From Streptomyces sp. TRM68416 (GTDB taxonomy: Bacteria > Actinomycetota > Actinomycetes > Streptomycetales > Streptomycetaceae): a stretch of DNA of 64,000 nt. Location of the stretch: positions 1 to 64,000 of the forward strand of contig NZ_JACVWU010000021.1 in assembly GCF_014596915.1 (NCBI RefSeq). Reading direction: 5' to 3'. A program made the position numbers and the translations under genes. The notes beneath the pieces are model-generated. The model did not search any database and was not told the origin of the DNA. It saw nothing but the letters and a program-made list of their open reading frames with translations. Of this stretch, positions 26,268 through 34,049 are shown in pieces; the stretch's first letter is position 1, and the number at the start of each line of letters is the position of its first letter.

Positions 26268-26510
26268 ATGACCGAGCAGCAGACAGGGACCGCCCCGGAC
26301 CAGGCGAGGGAGACACGGCGACGGCAGGCCGGGATCGCCGCCTTCCTGGTGGGCCTTGTCGCGACTCTCACCTTCTTCGCCTTCTTCCCAGGGCTGCCGC
26401 ACGTCATCGACTGGGGCGCCATCCTCGTGTCCCTTGCCGTGGGCGCACTGGCCCGATGGGCCTACCGGTCCTGGACGACCAGAACGGCGAAGAAGGCCGA
26501 GCGCATGTGA
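26268..26510 (+). CDS. Small membrane protein, 80 residues
   Basis: ATG 26268 follows GAAGTGAG at about seven bases. A polar N-terminus of about 20 residues is followed by two hydrophobic segments (IAAFLVGLVATLTFFAFF and ILVSLAVGALARWAYR) and a basic C-terminus. No family recognised. It stands alone between intergenic stretches. Confidence 0.6.
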   Translation: MTEQQTGTAPDQARETRRRQAGIAAFLVGLVATLTFFAFFPGLPHVIDWGAILVSLAVGALARWAYRSWTTRTAKKAERM

Positions 26511-26615
26511 GTCCTTGACGAGTACGGCGGGACTCTTGAGCCAGCCGGGACCCCATGCCCGCCCGCGCAGGAGCAAAGTCAGGGACCGAGGTCCATCACC
26601 CCCACGCCAAGCCCC

Positions 26616-26783
26616 TTGTATGCCTCTCGCGCGACCGTTGCCATCAACGCTCCGTCGGGCCCCGGCGTCAACGTCTATGCGTGCCCGGAGTGCGCCGTGC
26701 ACTACCTGCCCATGACGGACGTACTCGAAATCCTGGAATCAGCTCGGCGTCGATGTCGAACCGCGCCGGAGGACCAGGGCTAG
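26616..26783 (+). pseudogene. C-terminal fragment of a small paired-cysteine protein
   Basis: One frame encodes NAPSGPGVNVYACPECAVHY followed by LEILESARRR and a stop at 26781. The S-G-P-G...Y-A-C-P-x-C-A pattern matches the second half of small zinc-ribbon-like proteins common in Streptomyces, which normally have an upstream C-x-x-C that is missing here. Only TTG 26616 could serve as start and it has no ribosome site. A perfect hairpin follows 28 bases later, as expected after a real gene. Confidence 0.45.
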
Positions 26784-26811
26784 CAGTAGCGAAAGGGAAC
26801 CGCGCGACAAC

Positions 26812-26848
26812 GGCGGCCCGGACGCGGAGCCAGGGCGTCCGGGCCGCC
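26812..26848 (+). terminator. Strong hairpin, 14-bp perfect stem
   Basis: GGCGGCCCGGACGC (26812-26825) pairs exactly with GCGTCCGGGCCGCC (26835-26848) around a 9-base loop. There is no T-run, as is usual for Streptomyces terminators. It lies after the paired-cysteine fragment and before the lipoprotein operon. Confidence 0.8.
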
Positions 26849-27007
26849 TCCCGTAAGAGCAGGATCCGGACACATCACACCACCACAAAGGCCATACTCA
26901 TCCGGAATTGCCCCGATTCTCGGGATAGTTCGCGGTGGCGAAACCGGGAACCTCACCGATAGCGTCGTTGCCCTTGACTGAACTTCTGTCTCACGGGGAG
27001 CCCCACT

Positions 27008-27679
27008 GTGAAGCGCCGTACTCTGCCCGCCGCTGCCGCGCTGGCCGCGACCGCCGCCCTGCTATTGACGGCCTGCGGCAGCGAGGACGACAAGTCCAGC
27101 GACAACGACAAGATCGCCGGAGCCGAACAGGCATCGGAGACGCCGAAGGAGTCGGCCACGGCCTCCGGAGCACCGGCAGAGGACAAGCCGGACGGCGTGG
27201 ACCTGTCCCTGCCCAAGGACATGAACCTGGTCTTCGACTGGAACAAGCCGGCGGACAAGAACGAGGCGGCGGCGATGACCGACGCAGCCAATTTCTTCCG
27301 CGCCATCTACCACGGCGTCGACAAGCGCACGGCCAAGGACGCGGCCGTCACCGCGTACTCCACCGGCGAGGGGCTCAACTACGCGAAGACCCAGATCAAC
27401 GCCTGGATCGATGGCGGTTGGACCGCTACCGGAACACTGCGTCACTACGACGCCACCACACGGTCCGCCCCGAACGGCACGTCGGTGGAGGTGGCGTTCT
27501 GTGCAGACGCGGGTGAGTTCTACGGCAAGGAAATCAAGTCCGGTAAGGTCCTCGAGACGGAGCCCAGCATCGAGGACTTCGATTACTACAAGATCATCAT
27601 GGTCAAGCATCCCACGGGTACGGACCTGTGGCAGGCGTCCAAGGTCTTCGTCGAGACGAAGGCGGCGAAGTGCCAGTGA
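27008..27679 (+). CDS. Lipoprotein, T7SS-island associated
   Basis: 223 residues. GTG 27008 follows GGGGAGCC. The signal peptide ends in LLLTACGS, a lipobox with Cys22 as the expected lipidated residue. A Ser/Asp/Glu/Lys-rich linker leads to a folded domain from about residue 70 (DMNLVFDWNKP...) with two cysteines (FCADAGE and the penultimate residue). The fold is an alpha+beta domain of NTF2-like length, but I cannot assign it. Its stop overlaps the next gene as GTGA, giving a three-gene rightward operon with a WXG100-like protein at its end. Confidence 0.82.
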   Translation: MKRRTLPAAAALAATAALLLTACGSEDDKSSDNDKIAGAEQASETPKESATASGAPAEDKPDGVDLSLPKDMNLVFDWNKPADKNEAAAMTDAANFFRAIYHGVDKRTAKDAAVTAYSTGEGLNYAKTQINAWIDGGWTATGTLRHYDATTRSAPNGTSVEVAFCADAGEFYGKEIKSGKVLETEPSIEDFDYYKIIMVKHPTGTDLWQASKVFVETKAAKCQ

Positions 27680-28755
27680 ACGCATCCCGCCGCGCATTCC
27701 TCAGCACCGCAGCGCTCACGTTCACCCTCAGCGCCCTCCTGTTCGCAGGAACCGCCTATGCGGGTAAGCCGGTCGGTTCAGACGAGGGAGCCAGTGCGGA
27801 AGAAAAGGGCGGAAGCGACAGCACCGGCATCTACGCCGCCGCACAAATCACGTACTCCGGCTCCGTCACCAAGGACGGCAGCACCGGAAACGTGACGTCC
27901 TCCGATGTCAACTGGACACCCCCGCCCTGCTGGTACGCCCCGTACCTCGGTGCCGAGGACTTCAAGAAGAAGATGTCCAAGGACATCGAGAGCCAGATGA
28001 ACGCGCCGGGCATGGGAGGCCATGCGGGCGCGGCGCTCAGTGAGTTGCAGCGGCACTACGAGGACGAGTACGGCTGGACCGACACCCCGGGCTACAAGGA
28101 CTACAACGTCGACAAGGACGGCGAGGGGATGTTCTGGGCCGCCGTCGAGAACCCGAACGAGCCCGACATCCTGAAGCGGAGTTCGTGCAACGACCTCCCC
28201 TTCTGGGTCGAGAACGGCGAGGCCCCGCCGCCCCAGTACGAACAGGCCATCAGGCCGGAGATGCTCGCCGCCCTCGCCTACCAGCACATGCAACTGCCCG
28301 ACACCAAGGTCACCCTCGCCCCCGAGGCCGTCACCAAGGTGAACCTGCCGACCTGGGCCTGGCTCGACAAGGCGGTGTTCGACGAGGTCCAGGCCACGGC
28401 GGCCATCAACGCCCCCGGCTTCAATCTCCAGGCCACGACGACCGCCAAGCCGGTGGCCCTCAAGCTGGTGCCGGGCACCAAGGACGCCGAGACCTACCCC
28501 GCCTCCGGCGAGTGCGCCATCAACGCCGACGGCTCCATCGGCGAGCCCTACGCCAAGGGCAAGGCCGACCGGACCCCGCCCTGCGGCCTCAAATACCTCC
28601 GCTCCTCCGGCGACGGCACCTTCAGTCTCCAGGCCACCGTCACCTGGGAAATCACCTGGACCGGCACCGGCGGCGCCGGCGGCGACCTCCCGAACGGCAC
28701 CTTCGGCAACGAACAGGCCGTCACCGTCCAGGAGATCCAGGCCATAAACCGCTGA
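27676..28755 (+). CDS. Secreted protein in operon with lipoprotein and WXG100-like gene
   Basis: 359 residues. GTG 27676 overlaps the previous stop (GTGA). The N-terminus NASRRAFLSTAALTF followed by a hydrophobic stretch ending AGTAYAG is a cleavable signal peptide; the twin arginines (residues 5-6) could suit the Tat route. The mature part has WTPPPCWYAPYL, C-N-D-L-P-F-W and two further cysteines (GECAINADG, PPCGLKYL), so disulfides are likely. No catalytic motif recognised. The association with a lipoprotein and a WXG100-like protein suggests a surface component of a T7SS module. Confidence 0.8.
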   Translation: MNASRRAFLSTAALTFTLSALLFAGTAYAGKPVGSDEGASAEEKGGSDSTGIYAAAQITYSGSVTKDGSTGNVTSSDVNWTPPPCWYAPYLGAEDFKKKMSKDIESQMNAPGMGGHAGAALSELQRHYEDEYGWTDTPGYKDYNVDKDGEGMFWAAVENPNEPDILKRSSCNDLPFWVENGEAPPPQYEQAIRPEMLAALAYQHMQLPDTKVTLAPEAVTKVNLPTWAWLDKAVFDEVQATAAINAPGFNLQATTTAKPVALKLVPGTKDAETYPASGECAINADGSIGEPYAKGKADRTPPCGLKYLRSSGDGTFSLQATVTWEITWTGTGGAGGDLPNGTFGNEQAVTVQEIQAINR

Positions 28756-28778
28756 GCCCATCGGATACGGGAGCCTAC

Positions 28779-29093
28779 TTGTCATTTCTTAGATTCTTCA
28801 GCGATGACGTAAAACAAATGGCCCGCACCCTGGAGACCAGCGGCGGCCGCATGAAGGACGCATCAAAGGAGATGTCGAATGCGGATTCGACCCAGCTCGG
28901 ACACACCGACCTGAAGTCCGCATGCGACGACTTCGCCAGCTCCTGGGACTATGGATTCGGCCAGCTTTCGAAGATGACGAAAGGAATTTCAAAATTCGCC
29001 AACAAGGCGGCTGAAGAGTTCCTCAAGTTGGACCAGAAGCTGTACCAAGAATTGCAGGAGAAGTCCGACAGGAAACCCGAGAGAAACCAGTAG
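28779..29093 (+). CDS. WXG100-like small protein with SSWDYG turn
   Basis: 104 residues from TTG 28779, chosen because GGGAG lies seven bases upstream; ATG 28818 would remove 13 residues. Two helices flank DDFASSWDYGFGQL, a W-x-x-G variant of the WXG turn, and the C-terminus is Lys/Glu-rich. It is the third gene of the operon starting at 27008. It converges with the membrane protein at 29096 and is the nearest WXG-type partner for the effector at 29871. Confidence 0.8.
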   Translation: MSFLRFFSDDVKQMARTLETSGGRMKDASKEMSNADSTQLGHTDLKSACDDFASSWDYGFGQLSKMTKGISKFANKAAEEFLKLDQKLYQELQEKSDRKPERNQ

Positions 29094-29095
29094 CC

Positions 29096-29722
29096 CTAAC
29101 CATCCCGCCCGGGAAGGAGATAGGGATTTCCATCTTTATTGGGAGGCCACTCCACACCCGCCCCAGCAAGACGCTTCATGTGCTTCTCTCGCCTACGGCG
29201 GCCCACAGCACGGCCAGTAATATAGAAAACGAGAAGCGCAAGCCAGATAACAAAGGCAATCAGCACTCGCTTCATTGTATAACCAGGGAAGGCGAGAGCG
29301 ATCGCCATGACGAACGGGATTCCTATAACACTCTTCAGGACACGGGGGCCAAATCTATCGCTCGCATCGACCATCATTCGAGAATAGAGCAGGTCGACTT
29401 CAGCCTGCGCTTCCGGAGTGGGATGCAGACCGCGCCCGGGGCGCATACCAGGGAGTGACCCGCCATGATACGCCCCATTCTGGCCGGCCAGGATGGAATT
29501 GGCCCGCTCGCGGGCGTCCGGCGTGCGCTGGAAAAGGTAGTACGGGTTATTCATGGACGCAGTGCCAGGCACATGCCCCATGTAGCGATAGCCAAATCGT
29601 TCGGCGACGTAGGCGAACGCAGCAAACTTCTCCATGCCGGGGAAGTATGGACGGGTGGTAAATTCAGCCTTTTCTTCAGCAACGGCCTTCATCAGGTCGT
29701 GCAACAAGTGCTGTTCATCCAT
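29096..29722 (-). CDS. Membrane protein between WXG100-like gene and T7SS effector
   Basis: 208 residues, with visibly lower GC than the flanks. The N-terminal about 125 residues are soluble (FAYVAERFGYRYMG, NNPYYLFQRTPD), then two membrane segments (IGIPFVMAIALAFPGYTM region and VLIAFVIWLALLVFYIT), then a basic C-terminus. ATG 29722 is preceded by GGGAGGAGAGAA. It is transcribed away from the effector gene at 29871 and ends two bases from the WXG100-like stop. No family recognised; an immunity role for the neighbouring effector is possible but unsupported by motif. Confidence 0.75.
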   Translation of the reverse strand: MDEQHLLHDLMKAVAEEKAEFTTRPYFPGMEKFAAFAYVAERFGYRYMGHVPGTASMNNPYYLFQRTPDARERANSILAGQNGAYHGGSLPGMRPGRGLHPTPEAQAEVDLLYSRMMVDASDRFGPRVLKSVIGIPFVMAIALAFPGYTMKRVLIAFVIWLALLVFYITGRAVGRRRREKHMKRLAGAGVEWPPNKDGNPYLLPGRDG

Positions 29723-29870
29723 ATTCTCTCCTCCCTCGGGCGCTACGAAGCGGGATCCCGCAGCAGCATGTGCACGACCTTGTCAACCTACCCGCCCGAG
29801 ACGGGACTACGGAACAGGAGGAAAGAGACATGTCACACATTGGCAGATCAGGAGAGTGGAAGGAAGCCGG

Positions 29871-31211
29871 ATGAGCTCCGACGCCTATCCGAACCTGGGG
29901 TTCGATCCGGCCCCGGGGGATCTTCAGTCTGTACGGGATCTAGCAGCGGCAGTCGGCCGCGTCATCGAAGGAAGTAACACAGCCCGTACGGAACTTGTCA
30001 GGATGGGCTCTTCTGACGGTGTATGGGCAGGCAAATCCGCCGACGCATTCCAGGCCACCTTTTCCGCAGTTCCTCCTTACCTGAAGAAGTCCTTGGACTC
30101 ACTGACCGCGGCGCGCCGAGCCATCAGCTCCTGGGAAACCCAGCTGGAGGCGTTCCAAGCAAGGGCAAGGAAGCTGGAATCGGAGGCGGCCGAAGCGGCA
30201 CGCCGAGTCAGCTCAGCGCAGACCGCAGTGGAGGCTCTGCCCGCATCTACATCCGGAATGTCCGACAAGGAGAAGGAACGACACGAGAAGGACAGCAAGG
30301 AAAAAAGGGGAACTCTGGATTCAGCCAACAGTGATCTTTCTGCGATCCGAAGTCGAGCCTTCACACTCCAGTCCGAGCACGAGACTGCCGCGAAGAGCGT
30401 CTCACGTGCGCTCAAGGGGGCAGCGGACGATGCTCCCCCTGAGCCCGGCTGGTTCGAGGAGGCATTGGACTTTGCCACCGACTTGATTGCCGACGCATGG
30501 GACACCGTCACGGATCCGAACTTCTGGAAGATGATCGGCGACATCATGGCAGACTTGGCAATGATTGTCGGTATTGCCGCGATACTGTTCAGCGGTCTCG
30601 CCGTCGCCGCGTTCATCCTTGCGGGTCTCGCTATCGCCTTCCACCTTGCTGCCAAGGCCGGCGGCGCCGATGTCACGTGGGAAACAATAGCCTGGGACGC
30701 GGCCGGACTGATCGCCGGCGGTGTGGGATTGGCCGGCTCGCGTCTCGCACAGTCCGGCCGAGCATTGATCGAATCCGGCCGTGCTCTTCGCCTGTCCGAG
30801 GGCTTCATGGCTACCGTCAGCAAGGTCGGGCCGGGCAGTTGGGGTGCGCTCAAGGCCATCCCCAGCGGAGTTGCCAACTCCGCACGAGGTCTATCCACTG
30901 CTGGAAAGGGCTGGGCTTTTAGCGCAGCGGGCACCGCGATCGATACCACCGCCGCTTGGACCGGAGGAACTTTGGCGATCCTCTCCAACATGCATAACGG
31001 CACCTGGGATCAGGGACGTTGGACCGACGGCGAGGAAGAGGTAGCAGACCTACCGGTAGTCGGTCCCTTCATCGACTACTTCGCGGGCGAAGAACAAGTG
31101 GTGGCCCCTGGGCCCTCATACCCTACTTTTGATACGTCAACCGTCCTGACTTCCTCCGGTAGTTCCTTCACCAAACACCTCGACCCATCACAGGTGGGTG
31201 CAGCTGCATGA
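29871..31211 (+). CDS. T7SS effector-like protein, no recognisable toxin domain
   Basis: 446 residues. ATG 29871 follows GGAAGGAAG. The N-terminus FDPAPGDLQSVRDLA echoes the DPVPGDP signal, then a long coiled-coil region to about residue 185 containing WAGKSADAF and an E/K-rich segment. A hydrophobic block (about residues 225-270) includes IVGIAAILFSGLAVAAF. The C-terminal 180 residues are Gly/Ser-rich without known catalytic motifs. The stop overlaps the next gene (ATGA), which encodes a cytosolic partner-family protein. The layout matches T7SS toxins; the payload is unassigned. Confidence 0.8.
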   Translation: MSSDAYPNLGFDPAPGDLQSVRDLAAAVGRVIEGSNTARTELVRMGSSDGVWAGKSADAFQATFSAVPPYLKKSLDSLTAARRAISSWETQLEAFQARARKLESEAAEAARRVSSAQTAVEALPASTSGMSDKEKERHEKDSKEKRGTLDSANSDLSAIRSRAFTLQSEHETAAKSVSRALKGAADDAPPEPGWFEEALDFATDLIADAWDTVTDPNFWKMIGDIMADLAMIVGIAAILFSGLAVAAFILAGLAIAFHLAAKAGGADVTWETIAWDAAGLIAGGVGLAGSRLAQSGRALIESGRALRLSEGFMATVSKVGPGSWGALKAIPSGVANSARGLSTAGKGWAFSAAGTAIDTTAAWTGGTLAILSNMHNGTWDQGRWTDGEEEVADLPVVGPFIDYFAGEEQVVAPGPSYPTFDTSTVLTSSGSSFTKHLDPSQVGAAA

Positions 31212-31951
31212 ACACTGCCGATCACGCCATGTACAGCAACATCGAGCACAGCAACGCAACACCGGTCCGATACTCCTTTCACCACGAAGTGCCCGAGGAG
31301 TTCGTTCGGCTTCCCGATCCGACAGCCTCGGACGGCTGGCGTCAGGCCGTGGTTGAGCTGATACCCGGTTCCGATGAGGAGCAGCTAGAGGCCTTCAGCG
31401 CAGGCCTACGCCGCCAGCTGCCGTTGCTGAGCGCGAAAGAGAACGTCGTTCTTACCGCCATGTGCATCGGCACTGAAGAGGTGGATGGAGATGAACGACT
31501 GTCCATGGGGCTGCTCGCCGTAACCGTCCGTCCTAGCGAGCACACCCCTGCCACCCGACTCTTCACCGCCGAGGGGATCTATCAGGCGACTGTGAAGAAG
31601 TTCTTTTCGGGGATCGACGAAGAGAAGCTGGCCTCGCTCAGCCTCCCGCTTGGCGAGGGCCTCCAGGGTGTGCAGGACATGGTGCTCGCAACCAAACTCC
31701 CATGCGGCCCGGGAGTGATGTCCACCTCCTTGCGCAGCCTGCAGCTTCCACCGCTCGAAGCTGGCCTATCCCTGCCCCCACTAGCCACGGCTGCAATCCA
31801 ACTGGTCGTGCCCGCGCCCCACAGCTACTGCGTATACGTGACGATCTCCACGCCGTCCGTCTTCCTCCTCGATTCATACAGTGCACGATTGGCGCATATC
31901 GGACGAACGCTCAAATTCGACGATCTCCCCATTACGGCGGAGCCCCGGTGA
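31208..31951 (+). CDS. Cytosolic T7SS-associated partner protein
   Basis: 247 residues, ATG overlapping the effector stop, so translation is coupled. Near residue 25 it reads VPEEFVRLPDP, a weaker form of the family opening (P-x-x-[WF]), and later KLPCGPGVMSTS, matching RLPCGPAVTCVG in the protein at 34046; the C-terminal beta stretch PAPHSYCVYVTISTP also corresponds. No signal or membrane segment. As with the other copies, its position directly after an effector suggests a chaperone or immunity function. Confidence 0.8.
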   Translation: MNTADHAMYSNIEHSNATPVRYSFHHEVPEEFVRLPDPTASDGWRQAVVELIPGSDEEQLEAFSAGLRRQLPLLSAKENVVLTAMCIGTEEVDGDERLSMGLLAVTVRPSEHTPATRLFTAEGIYQATVKKFFSGIDEEKLASLSLPLGEGLQGVQDMVLATKLPCGPGVMSTSLRSLQLPPLEAGLSLPPLATAAIQLVVPAPHSYCVYVTISTPSVFLLDSYSARLAHIGRTLKFDDLPITAEPR

Positions 31952-31995
31952 TCTGATCCATCGGCAAGTTGAGAGCTGGTGGCTCGGCCCGCAGC

Positions 31996-32538
31996 TCACG
32001 ATTCGCCCCTCCCCCTCCGCAGCATGGCGAGCTTCGGCAACCCCCACTGTGTAAGCGGCGCCGCCAGCGGAATCAGTACGTAGAGGAGTGAGTCCGTGAC
32101 CAGGCCGATCAGGCAGTTCGACAGGGAGCCGCCGAAGATCACCAAGGGGATGTGGAAGTCCCGCTGAGGCGATCGCCGGTATTTCAGGATCAGTCCGATC
32201 ATGGCGGCCGTGGCGACGACCCCGGCGGGCCCCAGGACATACCGAAGGACGGCCATGGCGATGTCGTCCGAGGCGGCGCCCACGATCATGGCCGCGCAGA
32301 ACAGCAGAGGTGGCACCACCGAGATCACGCGCACCACGGCAACGTCCTTGGAGTAGGCGCGCTCTGCCGCCTCCCGTTCGCGCTCCTTCTCCTGCCTGCT
32401 GCGTTCCACCTCGAAGTAGTGCTCGCCCGGCTCGCGGCGGGTCACCAGTGGGACCACCCGGCGTCGGCGGTGTACTCGTTCTGCGGCGGGTCCACCAACC
32501 TCTCGAAGCCTCTCTCCGGGGATGGAAGGAGCGCTCAC
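31996..32538 (-). CDS. Membrane protein at the end of the second effector cassette
   Basis: 180 residues from GTG 32538, with GAGGGGAA directly upstream. A basic N-terminus with an E/R-rich helix (SRQEKEREREAAERAY) precedes four hydrophobic stretches (about residues 68-88, 93-112, 128-146 and 148-165). It lies six bases after the stop of the 32545 gene and shares its promoter. Family not recognised. Confidence 0.72.
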   Translation of the reverse strand: MSAPSIPGERLREVGGPAAERVHRRRRVVPLVTRREPGEHYFEVERSRQEKEREREAAERAYSKDVAVVRVISVVPPLLFCAAMIVGAASDDIAMAVLRYVLGPAGVVATAAMIGLILKYRRSPQRDFHIPLVIFGGSLSNCLIGLVTDSLLYVLIPLAAPLTQWGLPKLAMLRRGRGES

Positions 32539-32544
32539 TTCCCC

Positions 32545-33414
32545 TCAGTCCAGCGGCACTTCCTCCACCACCGTCTCCCCGAACCGCCACACTCGTCGGT
32601 CCCCCGCCGCCTCCGCCTTCAGGCCCGTCTCCCAGGCGATGCGGGCCGCGCGGGCGTGGGTGAGGGCGGGGTAGTCCTCGGGGGTCACGTCGATGTAGGC
32701 ACCCCTGACCGGCGGGCGGGTGCGCAGCGCCTCGCGGAGCCTGTTCTCCTGGTTCTGCCGGGCGGCGGCCTGCGTCGCTTCCTCGTCCCGGCGGAGCTTG
32801 GCCATGGCCCCCCGCCGCACGGCCCAGGGGACCGCACCCAGTGCGGCGAGGGCGGCGGCGGCCGCGGTGAGGGCGTCGCCCGTGGCGTCGGCCTCGCCCA
32901 GGGTTTGGGGGCGGAGTTCGCCGGTCGGGTCCTCGATGACCGTGATCTTCTGGCCGACGGCGTAGAGGTCGGTCTCGGCGTTCAGGGCGGGGCCGGGCAC
33001 CCGGGTGCCGTCCTCGTGCTCCAGCTCGTAGTCGGACATGCGCGATCCGCGCCCGTGGACCGGGATCGGCCGCTCCTCGACGACCGTGACGGTGACCTTC
33101 TCGCCACGCCGCTGAAGGGTGAGGTCGTCGCGCGCCACGTCCATGACGTAGACGGAAGCCGCCGACGTGAGCACGATGAACAGCGCCGCGCCCAGGCCGG
33201 ATTCCGGGGTTCCCGACTTCCCGATCAGTACGACCAGCAGAACTCCGTGTGCGATCCAGAGAGGGATCCCGACGAGGGGGCCGACCTCGTCGGCCAGTAC
33301 CGACATCCCCGCGATCACTGCGAGCACGTAGCCCGCAATACCTGACGCCAAAACAGCGAGATGGCGAGTTCGTCTCCTGCCGATTTCACCCTCTGGCTGT
33401 ACAGCGCCACTCAT
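32545..33414 (-). CDS. Membrane protein with DUF3592-like outer domain
   Basis: 289 residues. ATG 33414 is chosen for the strong GGAGGGCGAGC site. Three membrane segments (about residues 19-95) precede VTVTVVEERPIP, a soluble region and ITVIEDPTGEL, then a fourth membrane segment and a long charged cytosolic tail. The D-P-T-G-E motif is shared with the protein at 5683. Unlike the other family members it lacks the cysteine pair. It sits downstream of the partner-family genes in the leftward cassette starting at 36863. Confidence 0.78.
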   Translation of the reverse strand: MSGAVQPEGEIGRRRTRHLAVLASGIAGYVLAVIAGMSVLADEVGPLVGIPLWIAHGVLLVVLIGKSGTPESGLGAALFIVLTSAASVYVMDVARDDLTLQRRGEKVTVTVVEERPIPVHGRGSRMSDYELEHEDGTRVPGPALNAETDLYAVGQKITVIEDPTGELRPQTLGEADATGDALTAAAAALAALGAVPWAVRRGAMAKLRRDEEATQAAARQNQENRLREALRTRPPVRGAYIDVTPEDYPALTHARAARIAWETGLKAEAAGDRRVWRFGETVVEEVPLD

Positions 33415-33470
33415 GCTCGCCCTCCGCCGTCCCGACCTCCCAGCCCTGCCTGTTGAACCTGGCACAAGCG

Positions 33471-34049
33471 TCAGATCACCCATCTCAAAGACCCCGCAAT
33501 GGCATCCGACAACCGCTCCATCGGCCCGGACATCCCTGTCAGCAACGCCGAGAAGGAAAGCGTCAGGTAGCCCACCCCTCCAGGCATGCAAACGTGGATG
33601 TCCAGTGTCGTGTCGCTGAGAACTCTCACGGCTGTGCCCGCGGCAAGATCCATCACCGACACCTGCCGCCGCTCACGGCCTTCAGGTTCTTGCATTTCGA
33701 GCCACGCCGCGTACTTCTGCGGATCGGCCGGCGTCTTTCCCATGGGCTCCAAGGACACAAGGAGCGAGACGGGCATGCTGCCGTCCCGGGAAGTGGCCAG
33801 AAGGTAGAACTCCATGGCGCCGTGCGCTCGGCCCGCTTCCGCAGTATTGCGAAGCGTGGCCCATACGCTCCGTGTGATCTCCGCAGAGACATGCCTGCCT
33901 GCCGTCTGCTTGTCGACGAATGTCTTGAGCTGCGAGCGCCAGCGCTCCTGTGTGAGATCGATGCGGAACCACTCCCGTGGCACCAACAGGCTGTAGTCCC
34001 TGGGAATGGCCACCTGTGGTGAAGCATCCTCCTCTGTTGGCTCCCTCAC
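33471..34049 (-). CDS. Cytosolic T7SS-associated protein of the P-x-x-W-[FW] family
   Basis: 192 residues. GTG 34049 overlaps the stop of the upstream partner gene (GTGA). Near residue 20 it reads YSLLVPREWFRIDLTQERW, closely matching LLLPEGWFRVDLDPDRR in the 7272 protein, and the C-terminus SDAIAGSLRWVI matches FDAIAGSLTWQE. These two are the most similar pair of the family, and both stand downstream of a DPxPGDP-type effector, so the cassettes at 6.6-11 kb and 32-37 kb have a common origin. Confidence 0.83.
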   Translation of the reverse strand: MREPTEEDASPQVAIPRDYSLLVPREWFRIDLTQERWRSQLKTFVDKQTAGRHVSAEITRSVWATLRNTAEAGRAHGAMEFYLLATSRDGSMPVSLLVSLEPMGKTPADPQKYAAWLEMQEPEGRERRQVSVMDLAAGTAVRVLSDTTLDIHVCMPGGVGYLTLSFSALLTGMSGPMERLSDAIAGSLRWVI

